Assembly: GCA_032027045.1 (NCBI GenBank)
Contig: JAVSMU010000001.1
Coordinates: 2,120,039-2,184,038 of the forward strand
DNA length: 64,000 nt
Origin: Truepera sp.
GTDB taxonomy: Bacteria; Deinococcota; Deinococci; Deinococcales; Trueperaceae
Reading direction: 5' to 3'
Below are positions 1 through 7,694 of this stretch, one piece after another. The first letter of the stretch is position 1; each line of letters begins with the position of its first letter. Below the pieces are notes generated by a model. It ran no database searches and was not told the origin of the DNA. It was given only the letters and a program-made list of their open reading frames with translations. The translations under genes were made by a program, and so were the position numbers.

Positions 1-294
1 TCCGGACGAAGTGCGCGGCTAAATGGCCGGGGGACGCGCAGATGCGGGCGTACTGCGAGCGCGTGGGGGCGCCTGGTGTGCGCGTGCGAACTGGAGTGGC
101 GGAACGATTACAGCATGCAGGCGTACTGCGTTCGGCGCGCTCTCGACTGAGACCCGAGCGCATGCGTGCGCGGTAGCCGCTCGGTAGGCATCGATATACG
201 CCGCATCAACCAGGTGCATGTCAATCTAAGGGCACAAGGGGAAGCAACACGGTTCTGCTCGCAGAACGGTCAACTACCAGAGAGGACCGAAGTG
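1..294. other. No gene recognised (left edge, accessory DNA)
   Basis: I see no convincing coding frame here. The short reading frames lack recognisable protein features or a ribosome binding site. Base composition is visibly less GC-rich from about 180 onward than in the housekeeping part of the window, matching the DUF1801 gene that follows. Confidence 0.4.
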
Positions 295-657
295 ATGAGG
301 GAAAAGGCAACGAGCATTGATGAGTATCTTGGTGGAATCAACCCTGCATTCCGACCGGAGCTCGAACGCATTCGTGCGCTCGTAACCGGGCTCGCGCCGA
401 ACGTCGAAGAAGCGATGAGTTATAGCATGCCGACACTGAAGTATAAGAACCGCGCATTGGTGTATTTCACCGCATCGAAAAAGCACATGAGTCTGTACCC
501 TTCGTCCTGGGCGATCGAGGAGTTCAAGGACCGACTGGCGGATTACAAGACCTCTGAGCACGCGATTCAGTTCACGCTGGAGAAGCCACTGCCCGGCGAA
601 CTGATCGAGGACCTCGTACGGTTCCACATACGCGAGATCGACGCCGACCGGAAATAA
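295..657 (+). CDS. DUF1801 (YdhG-like) domain protein
   Basis: A 120-residue single-domain protein of the DUF1801/YdhG-like family. The family pattern is visible: an N-terminal helical stretch (SIDEYLGGINPAFRPELERI), the central EEAMSYSMPTLKYKNRALVYFTASKKHMSLYP segment (given here only as landmark residues 47-75), and a C-terminal helix LIEDLVRFHIREI. Members are small cytoplasmic proteins, some called iron chaperones, but biochemical function is poorly established. I chose the ATG at 295 because AGAGGA lies just upstream at 281-286 and the family begins here; an in-frame extension back to 166 has no family-like sequence. Codon use is less GC-biased than the genes after 2.9 kb, suggesting acquired DNA. 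It stands alone, upstream of a decayed transposase. Confidence 0.8.
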   Translation: MREKATSIDEYLGGINPAFRPELERIRALVTGLAPNVEEAMSYSMPTLKYKNRALVYFTASKKHMSLYPSSWAIEEFKDRLADYKTSEHAIQFTLEKPLPGELIEDLVRFHIREIDADRK

Positions 658-1059
658 CTGATCACCACGTAGCCTTCTATTGAGAAACGTGGTGAACCCC
701 ACCTCAGACGACATCGTCTATCTTGGAGTGAACCTCTCTGTTACTCGAACTGCGCTCGCGTTCATCGAGGCCCGCAATCTACTAATGGCAGACCTCGGCG
801 ACTTCACGCACGATCCCGTTCTCACGCTTGAAGCCTCACCCCTTGCAGCTACTCTACGTCGTTCACGACGCTGAGCACGAGGACGGTGCTTTTCAGTCGC
901 GAGCGCTCGAGGGCGACCCGGCCGGTTAGTGATCTTCTTTCGTCGGGCTGGCGTTCGACAACGCATAGGCACTTTGGGGTGTTGCCGGAATCGTGTTGTG
1001 TGCCTGACGCGGTTCTTGGGGTTGGTTGGGGCTTCGGGGAGGACGCTGATGGCGATGCG
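658..1059. other. Non-coding accessory segment before the transposase remnant
   Basis: No gene is supported. A 64-codon frame at 680-874 has no recognisable family, signal sequence or ribosome site. From about 890 the sequence leads into the decayed transposase, whose normal N-terminal half is not recognisable in any frame, so this segment may be deletion scar. Confidence 0.4.
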
Positions 1060-2126
1060 GTCGACGATGAGGTGGAGTCCGGCGACGACGCCTATGCTGG
1101 CTTGCGTAAGCGTGGCTACAGCAAGGACAGCCGCAGCGATTTGGCGCAGGCGGTGCTCGGTTTCGCCGTGACCAGGGATGGCATTCCCGTGCGGTGTTGG
1201 GTGTGGCCCGGCAACACGGTGGACGTGAGCGTCGTTGAGGAAGTGAAGCGTGACCTGAACGACTGGAAGCTGGGCAGGGTCATGATGGTGATGGACACGG
1301 GTTTCAACAGCACCGAGAACCGCCGCACCCTGCAGGGCGCTGGCGACGCTTTCATCCTGGGCGAGAAGATGCGCTTAGGGAGAGACGTCACCCTGCCCCA
1401 GGCCCTGACTAGAGCCGGACGTTACAAGACCCTGGCTAACGGCCTCAAGGTCGAGGAGGTCATCATCAACCAGGGCAGCGTCGCCAGCCGGCGCTTCGTG
1501 GTGGTGCATAACCCGGAGCAAGCCGAACGCGAGCGGGCAAGCGAGCCGACATCATCGCCGAGGCGGAGCGCAGCTTGGCCGCGCTGGGTGACCTGAGCGG
1601 CAAGAGTCACACCAAGGCGGTTTGCGACCTTAAGGCGCACAAGGTGTTCGGGCGTTACCTGCGGGAACTCAAGAGCGGCGCCCTGAAGCTCGACAAGGCC
1701 AAGATCGATGCCGAAGCGAAGGTGGATGGGAAGTACCTGATCAGCACCAGCGACGAGCACCTATCCGTTGAGGACGTGCTGCTGGGTTACAAGCAGCTTG
1801 ACGAGATCGAGAGAGTGAACCGCGACCTGAAGCACACGGTGGATGTGAGACCCGTGTACCACCGCAGGAGCGACCGCATTAAAGCGCACGTGCTGTTGCG
1901 TTGGCTGGCGCTGCTGCTTATAAGGATCGCGGAGAGCGAATCCGGCGAAAGTCGGCATCAGCTCAAGAAGCTCTTTCGGCCATTGTTGGTGGCTGAACAC
2001 GCCACCCAGCACGGAGTCATCAGCCAAACGAACAAGCTCACGATTGAGCAGAAGCGCGTGCTGGACAGGCTTGACCTGAAGACCCCGAAGCATTACCTGG
2101 AGACCTCGACCCCCAAGAAAGCCTGA
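1060..2126 (+). pseudogene. IS1634-type (IS4 superfamily) transposase, truncated and frameshifted
   Basis: Two overlapping frames together give one transposase. The first carries LRKRGYSKDSRSDLAQAVLG, the RDGIPVRCWVWPGNT strand, and VMDTGFNSTENRRTLQGAG (the second acidic residue region), then GEKMRLGRDV; the second frame resumes with KRADIIAEAERSLAAL and continues through DEHLSVEDVLLGYKQLDEIERVNRDLKH to a C-terminal RIKAHVLLRWLALLL motif typical of IS1634 enzymes (the glutamate of DDE lies in this part). The frame changes from one codon phase to the next at about 1531-1541, consistent with loss of one base; there is no slippery run, so programmed frameshifting is unlikely. The N-terminal ~150-200 residues, including the first catalytic Asp, are not seen. 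Terminal inverted repeats were not identified with confidence. The element is most likely dead. Confidence 0.85.
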
Positions 2127-2327
2127 AACAGCATAGGCACACCAGCGTTCGGATCGCCGAGCGCGATTCTTGCGCCGGTGACGGCCTTACTCGTGCTTTT
2201 CTGTAGCTAGGCGCTGTCGAACGCCAGCCAGCGCGACTCCGCTGGGATTCTCCAAAGAGCTGGATATCCCCCATACATATCCCCAGAGCGCGCCTAGCCT
2301 GTTAGTCACAGATGTGGGGAAAAGAAA
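2127..2327. other. Intergenic remnant between the transposase and tRNA-Lys
   Basis: About 200 bp without a supported gene. It contains a 9-bp inverted repeat (GCTAGGCGC at 2206-2214 and its complement at 2290-2298) whose arms are 75 nt apart; this may be chance. Nothing else is recognisable. Confidence 0.35.
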
Positions 2328-2351
2328 GAACCCCGTCCAAGACGGGGTTTC
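2328..2351 (-). terminator. Intrinsic terminator of tRNA-Lys
   Basis: Stem AACCCCGTC (2329-2337) pairs with GACGGGGTT (2341-2349) around a 3-nt loop. Read on the minus strand it follows the tRNA by 4-5 nt after the CCA end and is followed by a T-rich run (TTCTTTCTTTTC), the normal form of a Rho-independent terminator. Read on the plus strand it could also stop transcription from the transposase side. Confidence 0.85.
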
Positions 2352-2354
2352 TCG

Positions 2355-2430
<76 letters not shown>

Positions 2431-2459
2431 ACGCCGCTCGCCGTGCGAACGCGCTCGCT

Positions 2460-2489
2460 AGTCTACGAAAGAGCTGGCGCCGCGGTCAA
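2460..2489 (-). promoter_or_regulatory. Sigma-70-type promoter of tRNA-Lys
   Basis: On the minus strand TTGACC (2484-2489) and TAGACT (2460-2465) are separated by 18 bp, both close to consensus. The predicted start is about 23 nt upstream of the mature tRNA 5' end. Confidence 0.75.
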
Positions 2490-2594
2490 CCGATCACGAC
2501 CGCGCAACACGGTCGCCCACGGCAGAAACCTCAGAGCAAGGGACGAATGGACGGCGAACACCTAGCACGGCAGGGCACGCCGTGTCGGACGCGG

Positions 2595-2786
2595 TCATTG
2601 CTCGGCCCGCCTGCGAATCTCGTTGTAGACGGCCGCCAACCGGCCGTACAGGTCCAACGGCGCGTTGCCTTGGGCCAAGAACTCCTCCAGTCGCTCGCAC
2701 AGCTTGACCAGTTCTGACAAGGCCAATAGCTCGAGCCTCGGACTTCCCGGGTCCGGCAAGGCTTCTCCCTGGTTCGTGATCGGCAC
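2595..2786 (-). CDS. 63-residue orphan protein with a strong, shared promoter
   Basis: A small protein I do not recognise. It has a polar N-terminus (PITNQGEALPDPGSPR) and then an amphipathic helical part (LELLALSELVKLCERLEEFL and LDLYGRLAAVYNEIRRRAEQ), with no signal peptide and a single Cys. The case for a real gene is regulatory: a GTG start at 2786 is preceded by GAGGAGGAGACCC, and further upstream lie a -10 (TACATT) and paired TTAA boxes. All of this closely matches the promoter of the secreted repeat-protein operon that starts at 7431. It is divergent from the ATPase/BTAD regulator at 2901, so the three transcription units may form one regulatory circuit. Function unknown; a small helical cytoplasmic partner protein is a guess. 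Confidence 0.65.
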   Translation of the reverse strand: MPITNQGEALPDPGSPRLELLALSELVKLCERLEEFLAQGNAPLDLYGRLAAVYNEIRRRAEQ

Positions 2787-2805
2787 GGGTCTCCTCCTCG
2801 CGCCG

Positions 2806-2839
2806 AATGTAATGCGTCGTGACTTAATCCTGGCTTAAC
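2806..2839 (-). promoter_or_regulatory. PhoB-like direct-repeat promoter of the 63-residue gene
   Basis: Read on the minus strand: GTTAAGCCAGGATTAAG (TTAA repeated at exactly 11 bp), then 11 nt, then TACATT, then 19 nt including GAGGAGGAG, then GTG. The arrangement of an 11-bp direct repeat ending 11 nt before a -10, with no good -35, is that of promoters activated by OmpR/PhoB-family regulators. The same architecture appears at 7454-7487. Confidence 0.6.
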
Positions 2840-2840
2840 T

Positions 2841-2869
2841 GCCGGGGTCGACACCGGCACTCGTATACT
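2841..2869 (+). promoter_or_regulatory. Palindrome and -10 in front of the ATPase/BTAD regulator gene
   Basis: GCCGGGGTCGACACCGGC (2841-2858) is an 18-bp inverted repeat with one mismatched pair, centred on GTCGAC. It ends 5 nt before a good -10, TATACT (2864-2869). The position covers the -35 region and no normal -35 is seen, so it may be an operator for an activator or repressor of the downstream gene. Confidence 0.5.
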
Positions 2870-2900
2870 CGTTGGCAATGCAACCCAGCTAGGGAGACGA

Positions 2901-5624
2901 ATGTTCGACGTAAGACCAGCGACGAACCCGCTTCTCCTTCGGCGTGAGCGACTGCTGGAGCGCCTTCCAGATAGGCCCGGCCACGTCGTTTGGCTCGAGG
3001 CGCCTTACGGGTACGGCAAGAGCGTCTTGGCCGCCCAGTGGGCGCAGACGCTCGAGGACGAGGGATGGCGGGTCGTGTGGCTGTCCTTGGCGGGCCGCGA
3101 GCCCAAGCCAACTATCGCGCAGGCTCTCGAGCTACCCGCCAACGCCCCTTGGGGCGTGATCATCGATGAGCTCTGGCGTTGTCAGACCCTTCTCGTGCTC
3201 GAGGATCTGGACGGCAGCGAGGACCTCTCCTTGGTGTTGGGCCAAGTTGGGGGGCTCATCCTCCTTGCGAGCAGGCAGTCGCTGCCGTATCCGGGGCTGT
3301 TGCGGCTTCGAACCGAACGGCGCCTCACCCAGTTGAGCTCCGACCAATTGGCGTTCACCAAGCAGGAGGCCGCCGAGCTGTTCTCGGACACGCCAGGCGG
3401 CGACGAGGCCTGGCGCCTTACCCACGGTTGGTCGCTGCCCCTGCACTTCGCGGCCTTGACGGGCGACCTACCGCAGCACGCTAGCCTGCTCGAAGGCGTC
3501 AGGCGCAGCGTCAGCGACCGCGCATGGCGCGAGCTTCTCTTCCTCGCCACCGTGGAAGTGCTTCCTAAGTCGGCCGCCGTCGCGGCCACCGGCGACCTCG
3601 TGCGGTCCGGGTTCTTGCAGAACCTCGAGGGCGGCTACAGGCTCCACCCTTTGATGGCCGAGAGTGTCCTTGGCTCGCACCGGGAGCGCGCGGTGGCGGA
3701 ACTCGCGACCCAGGCCGGGCGCCTCGAACCTGCCGTTCGCGCGGCCGCTTTCGAACGAGTGGGTGATGTTGACGGCCTCGCACAGTTGCTGGCAAGCGGC
3801 GAGGGAGGGTTGTATCAGAGCGCGCCGGAGGAGTTCTTGCGTTGGGAAACCGCAACGCCGAGCGACAACGGCCTCCAGCGGCGCGCGCACGTAACCATCG
3901 CGCGGCTCGTCCTCAACCAGTTCGAGCCCGCGGCAGCCGATGCCCTTGAGCTCGTGGCGGAAGAGGGTCTTCCGACGAGGCTACGCGCTCGGCTCGTCTC
4001 CAACGCCATCTCTAGGCTAGCGGCCGCGAAACGCTTAGAAGTGGCCGCAGCCTTCGAGAAGAAGGCCTACGAGCTGCTGAACGACATCGAGCCGCTAGAG
4101 GCTGCTTCCATGCTGCGGAACCTGGCGACTCTCGATTTCGTGCGCGGCGACTTCGCTCAGATGGAGGCTCGGCTGCGTGCCGGTCTCGGTTTCCTGGCGA
4201 ACAGCGAGGCCGGTCAGGCGACGACGAATGTGGAGTTCAGGCTGCGCGCCAACCTGAACCTCCTGGCCTGGGAGGTTCGCGGGGAGATCGATGAACCATT
4301 GGCCTCCCAGCTGGAACTCCTGTCACGGCCGGACCTGGACGACACCGCCAATGTGATGTTGCGGCAGAACCTCGCTGTCAGTTACGCGCTCAAGGGCGAG
4401 GAGGACAAGGCCCTCGAGCAACTGCGGATTGCGAGCGGCAGTGCCTCGACCTACTCGCGGCTTCTCTTGCGCCAGATGACCGCCTACTTCGAGGGCGACC
4501 TACAAGCCTTCCCCGGCCTGCTTACGGCGGCGCGGCGCTGGGAGACCTTCGAGATGAGCGAGCGAGTCAGCGCCCTGTGGCTGCGCGCCCTGAGGCGCGC
4601 GGGCGACCCCGTCACTGCCTTCGACCTCCTAGACGTCCTCGAGATCGGTCCATTCACGAAACTCGAGCTGGTCTGGGCGGAGGTGAACAGGGGCGGCCTG
4701 GAGCGCGCCCGTCAGCTCGTCGCCGAGACCCGCGGCGCCTACCCGTACCGTGAGTTCCAACTCCACTGGCACGCCGCCAACTACCTGGTAGAGCGCACGC
4801 CGGAGGCGCTCGAGGCCCTGTTCGCCCTGACGCGCAACGGCACCGACGCGCTGCGGTACACGATGGTGCCGCTCTCGACGTTGCCGCAAGACCGCCCGGA
4901 GCTGTCCGTCGGTTACCCGCTCGAACAAGTGCTGGCGGCCGGCTGGGAGGCGGCGGTGAAGCTGCGCCTGGCCGAGATCCCGCCGCTCGAGGTGCGCCTG
5001 CTGGGTGAGGTGCGCGTGACCAGGATGGGTGAGGATCTGCAGCTCACCGATCGCCAGCGCGAGCTCATCACGCTCCTGGCCCTAGGTGCGACCAGGGAGG
5101 CGATCGGCGAGGAGATGTGGCCCGAGGCCGACGTCAAGAAGCAGCGCAACAACCTCGGGGTCCAGCTGAACCTCCTTCGCAAGCTGCTCGAACCCTGGGG
5201 GGTCACCACGTTCCTTGGCGAGAGGAGCCTCAGGCACTTCCGGACCGACCTCCAGGAGCTCGAAGACGCCATAGACGCCGCCGATGCCCCGCGGGTACTG
5301 AACATGTATGAAGAACCGCTCGCCCCGGGCGTGGAGGTCGGCCTCGTAGCCGATCAGCGCTACGACCTCCGCGAACGCGTCGTGCAGGCGCTACTCTCTG
5401 CCGCACTCACGACCGCGAACGACGGCGCGCTGAGTTACCTCAAACGTGTCATGGAACTGGAGCCCCTCCACGAGGAGGCGCTTCAGGCCCTGCTCGTCAT
5501 CCTTCAGGGCATGGGCAGGCGCGGGGAAGCCCTGAAACAGTTCCGGAGGTTCGAGGAGCAGTTGAACCAGGAGACCGGTCTGGCTCCCCACCCCAAGACG
5601 GTCTCACTGGCATCTTCCGGTTGA
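2901..5624 (+). CDS. ATPase-TPR-BTAD (SARP-related) transcriptional regulator
   Basis: A 907-residue cytoplasmic regulator built like MalT/AfsR-type signal-transduction ATPases. Residues 30-41 (VWLEAPYGYGKS) form the Walker A loop and TLLVLEDLD near 96-104 is Walker B. A long helical-repeat middle region follows. From about residue 693 there is a winged-helix domain (LEVRLLGEVRVTRMGEDLQLTDRQRELITLLAL, landmark only), continuing with QRNNLGVQLNLLRKLLEPWG, and a bacterial transcriptional activation (BTAD) helical domain to the end (LERVMELEPLHEEALQALL-type repeats). In Streptomyces AfsR the DNA-binding/BTAD part is N-terminal; here it is C-terminal. AGGGAGACG precedes the ATG at 2901. It is divergent from the 63-residue gene and its end lies 8 bp from the end of the secreted-protein operon, so regulation of those neighbours is plausible but unproven. 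Confidence 0.85.
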   Translation: MFDVRPATNPLLLRRERLLERLPDRPGHVVWLEAPYGYGKSVLAAQWAQTLEDEGWRVVWLSLAGREPKPTIAQALELPANAPWGVIIDELWRCQTLLVLEDLDGSEDLSLVLGQVGGLILLASRQSLPYPGLLRLRTERRLTQLSSDQLAFTKQEAAELFSDTPGGDEAWRLTHGWSLPLHFAALTGDLPQHASLLEGVRRSVSDRAWRELLFLATVEVLPKSAAVAATGDLVRSGFLQNLEGGYRLHPLMAESVLGSHRERAVAELATQAGRLEPAVRAAAFERVGDVDGLAQLLASGEGGLYQSAPEEFLRWETATPSDNGLQRRAHVTIARLVLNQFEPAAADALELVAEEGLPTRLRARLVSNAISRLAAAKRLEVAAAFEKKAYELLNDIEPLEAASMLRNLATLDFVRGDFAQMEARLRAGLGFLANSEAGQATTNVEFRLRANLNLLAWEVRGEIDEPLASQLELLSRPDLDDTANVMLRQNLAVSYALKGEEDKALEQLRIASGSASTYSRLLLRQMTAYFEGDLQAFPGLLTAARRWETFEMSERVSALWLRALRRAGDPVTAFDLLDVLEIGPFTKLELVWAEVNRGGLERARQLVAETRGAYPYREFQLHWHAANYLVERTPEALEALFALTRNGTDALRYTMVPLSTLPQDRPELSVGYPLEQVLAAGWEAAVKLRLAEIPPLEVRLLGEVRVTRMGEDLQLTDRQRELITLLALGATREAIGEEMWPEADVKKQRNNLGVQLNLLRKLLEPWGVTTFLGERSLRHFRTDLQELEDAIDAADAPRVLNMYEEPLAPGVEVGLVADQRYDLRERVVQALLSAALTTANDGALSYLKRVMELEPLHEEALQALLVILQGMGRRGEALKQFRRFEEQLNQETGLAPHPKTVSLASSG

Positions 5625-5632
5625 CCTGGCAC

Positions 5633-6436
5633 CTACTGCACTTCGGAGTATGGCGTGAAGGTCCCGTCCACCTCGATCTGGTACCACGTGTTCTGGCTCG
5701 GATCGAAGACCAGGGGGAGGCCGGCGGGGGTCTGGTAGTAGGTGCCCTGACTGGGAGCGAACGGCAAGTAGTAACTCGTGCCGGTGTTCGGGTCGCCGTA
5801 CTCCCCGACCCCCTGAATGGCGCCACGCACGTAAGCGTCGTGGGAGGCCTGTTGGGAGTCCTGCATGCTCATCCAAGCACCGAAGGACTGATCGTTGGCG
5901 GCGGACTGGGCCTGGACGCCGGCCATGAAGGCATCGAAGTTCCCTTGCTGCGCCTCCATGCTGGCCTTGGAGCCCTGGGCGGCTAGCTGGCAGTCGAGCG
6001 GGTATCGCTGGCAATGGATGTACTTGCCCCACTCGAGAGCGTAAGCGTCGGGCGAGCTCATGTCACCGGTGGTAGTGCGGTAGAGGTCGATGAAGTACTT
6101 GTTGTACTGCGCTATCTGGGCATCGATCTGCTGTCCCATCTGGTCCATCTGCCCCATGTAGTAGTTCTGCCCGGCCAACAAGTCGGCCATGATCTGGCCC
6201 ACTTCGCCTGCGGCGTTCCCGCCGTAACTCGGATAGAACCCCTGGCCCGCGGGGTAACCGTAGCTCATACCCAGATTCGGATCGTACTGGTACCCCTCCG
6301 TGGGCGGTACGTACGGGTACCCCATCGGATAACCCATGGGGTAGCCGTACGGGTATGACTGCGCGGTGGCCGCTGTGAGCAGTAACGCGGCCACTATGGC
6401 CCTCGAGACCTCGAGTGTGCGCCCGGCGAGCCCCAT
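5633..6436 (-). CDS. Secreted Tyr/Gly/Pro-rich protein (second gene of pair)
   Basis: A 267-residue exported protein of unknown function. An N-terminal hydrophobic segment ending LLLTAATAQS looks like a cleavable signal peptide. It is followed by a low-complexity stretch of YPYGYP/MGYP repeats (about residues 28-70), then a helical middle (MADLLAGQNYYMGQMDQMGQ and a Met/Gln-rich region) and a C-terminal part rich in aromatic residues (TSYYLPFAPSQGTYYQTPAG). It begins 5 nt after the stop of the upstream Gln/Pro-rich protein gene, so translation is probably coupled. Both are exported, Gln/Tyr-rich and lack enzyme motifs, suggesting a surface or matrix structure; that is inference. A convergent regulator gene ends 8 bp away. 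Confidence 0.75.
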   Translation of the reverse strand: MGLAGRTLEVSRAIVAALLLTAATAQSYPYGYPMGYPMGYPYVPPTEGYQYDPNLGMSYGYPAGQGFYPSYGGNAAGEVGQIMADLLAGQNYYMGQMDQMGQQIDAQIAQYNKYFIDLYRTTTGDMSSPDAYALEWGKYIHCQRYPLDCQLAAQGSKASMEAQQGNFDAFMAGVQAQSAANDQSFGAWMSMQDSQQASHDAYVRGAIQGVGEYGDPNTGTSYYLPFAPSQGTYYQTPAGLPLVFDPSQNTWYQIEVDGTFTPYSEVQ

Positions 6437-6441
6437 GATTC

Positions 6442-7431
6442 TCAGAGGCCGCCCGCGAACTGCAATTCGTACTCGCTGTCTCCAACGTAGAGGATGGCCC
6501 CGGGGCCAACCCGGTCCGCCCAGAACTCGTACTGGTAGCCTTCGGCCATGAAGGCTCCATGCAGCGTCTGCTCATCGAGGTGGGCCTGGAACTGGTACTG
6601 CTGGCCCTGGTACTGCAGGTAACCCGTGTACGCTCCCTGCGAGCCCTGGACCATGAGGCTTATGCCGGAAGTATTGCCCACGAACCGCCCGTTCCAATCG
6701 GTGGGCGCTTGCGGTGCCGTGGCACCGGGCCCCTGAGGGTAAACGGGCGGGTAAACAGGCTGCTGACCACCCGGCGCCTGCGGGAAACCAGGCTGCTGAC
6801 CAATCGGTGCTTGCGGGTAACCGGGTTGCTGACCACCCGGCATCTGCGGGTAACCGGATTGCTGACCACCCGGCATCTGCGGGTAACCGGGCTGCTGACC
6901 AATCGGTGCTTGCGGGTAACCGGGCTGCTGACCACCCGGCATCTGCGGGTAACCGGACGGCTGCCCGCCCGGCATCTGCGGCGGGGGCGTGTTCGTGGGC
7001 ACGGCCCCTGCCGGCGGCGGCGGCCAGCCGGCCATTCCATCCGGACCCGGAACTCCCCCGGCAGCACCCCCCGGGTTGCCGCCAGCCTGACGCCGAAGCG
7101 TAAGTGCCTGACCCTGACCAACGGGCTGCCCGTTGGCATCCATCTGGTAGAAGGCCAGCTGCAGAGTCTGCCCGTCCTGGCTCAGTTGCCCCTGAAACCC
7201 TAGAATGCCCTGCTGCGACTGGACCACGCCGGCAGCGAACAGTTGCTGCGTGTTCCCTTGCAGGGGCCACTGGCCGCTGGGGCCTACGAGCACGCCCTGC
7301 AGGGAGCCGTCCGGTGCCTGCTGCAGGTTGATCGTCACGCCGTTGGCCGGATCGGCGAAGCTGCCACTGAACTGCTGGGCGAGGGCCACCTGAACGAGCA
7401 GTAACGCCACCATGGATGCGTACCTGAACAC
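6442..7431 (-). CDS. Secreted Gln/Pro-rich repeat protein with duplicated domain
   Basis: A 329-residue exported protein. I place the start at GTG 7431 because AAGGAGGAGACC lies directly upstream and the following VFRYASMVALLLVQVALAQ is a clean signal peptide; a start 13 codons earlier would put polar residues ahead of it. After the signal come a beta-rich domain (FSGSFADPANGVTINLQQ...), a Gly/Pro linker, six to seven 11-residue repeats of the form PGGQQPGYPQM/PIGQQPGYPQA, and a second beta-rich domain (WNGRFVGNTSGISLMVQGSQ...). The two beta-rich domains share the pattern GxF, IxLxxQ, GxLxxxGQ, LxGxF, suggesting internal duplication. No enzyme motif is seen. It is first in a two-gene operon under the PhoB-like promoter at 7454-7487. 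A cell-surface or matrix role is a guess. Confidence 0.78.
   Translation of the reverse strand: MFRYASMVALLLVQVALAQQFSGSFADPANGVTINLQQAPDGSLQGVLVGPSGQWPLQGNTQQLFAAGVVQSQQGILGFQGQLSQDGQTLQLAFYQMDANGQPVGQGQALTLRRQAGGNPGGAAGGVPGPDGMAGWPPPPAGAVPTNTPPPQMPGGQPSGYPQMPGGQQPGYPQAPIGQQPGYPQMPGGQQSGYPQMPGGQQPGYPQAPIGQQPGFPQAPGGQQPVYPPVYPQGPGATAPQAPTDWNGRFVGNTSGISLMVQGSQGAYTGYLQYQGQQYQFQAHLDEQTLHGAFMAEGYQYEFWADRVGPGAILYVGDSEYELQFAGGL
6759..6975 (-). repeat. 33-bp in-frame tandem repeats (PGYPQ repeats)
   Basis: Six full units and a partial one start at 6759, 6792, 6825, 6858, 6891, 6924 and 6957. Each encodes 11 residues. Units alternate between two versions (PGGQQPGYPQM and PIGQQPGYPQA), giving a 66-bp higher-order repeat that suggests duplication by unequal exchange. 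This is coding repeat, not a CRISPR array. Confidence 0.9.
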
Positions 7432-7453
7432 GGTCTCCTCCTTAGCTGGCGGC

Positions 7454-7487
7454 AGATTAGAGGGCGGCACATTAATTCTGATTTAAC
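7454..7487 (-). promoter_or_regulatory. PhoB-like direct-repeat promoter of the secreted-protein operon
   Basis: Read on the minus strand: GTTAAATCAGAATTAAT (TTAA repeated at 11 bp), 11 nt, TAATCT as -10, then 22 nt containing AAGGAGGAGACC before GTG 7431. The box agrees with the one at 2824-2839 in 13 of 16 positions, with the same repeat-to--10 distance. In such GC-rich DNA these A/T-rich repeats stand out. Confidence 0.6.
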
Positions 7488-7694
7488 CCGGTCGAAGGGG
7501 GCGGAGACCAAGTTCCCCAGGTGATCAGAGGCCTGCTGCGTTCGGCGGGATTTCTCGGGAGGGCGTAGCGACACCGCATGGCATGCGCCCTCGAGGCGAT
7601 AATGGCCTATGGTCGTCGGCGCACATACCCACCCCCTTTCGGCAGCAACCGAAGTAGCCCCGCACAGCGAGTCAGACAAGGAGCGGTTCGCGGA

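Noticed and set aside
680-874. 64-codon frame as a gene
   Set aside because: No ribosome site, no recognisable family and atypical sequence; overlaps decayed accessory DNA.
1013-2119. TTCTTGGGG / CCCCAAGAA as IS terminal inverted repeats
   Set aside because: Only 9 bp, and the right copy lies inside the transposase coding end; not convincing.
963-2140. 10-bp direct repeat GCATAGGCAC at 963-972 and 2131-2140 flanking the transposase, as a target-site duplication
   Set aside because: Attractive position, but 10 bp is longer than I expect for IS1634 elements and no terminal inverted repeats lie just inside. With a truncated element it could be chance.
2206-2298. Inverted repeat GCTAGGCGC, arms 75 nt apart
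   Set aside because: Short, with long spacing; no associated gene or element boundary.
6759-6975. CRISPR-like array of 33-bp repeats
   Set aside because: There are no spacers; the units are contiguous, in frame and encode PGYPQ repeats.
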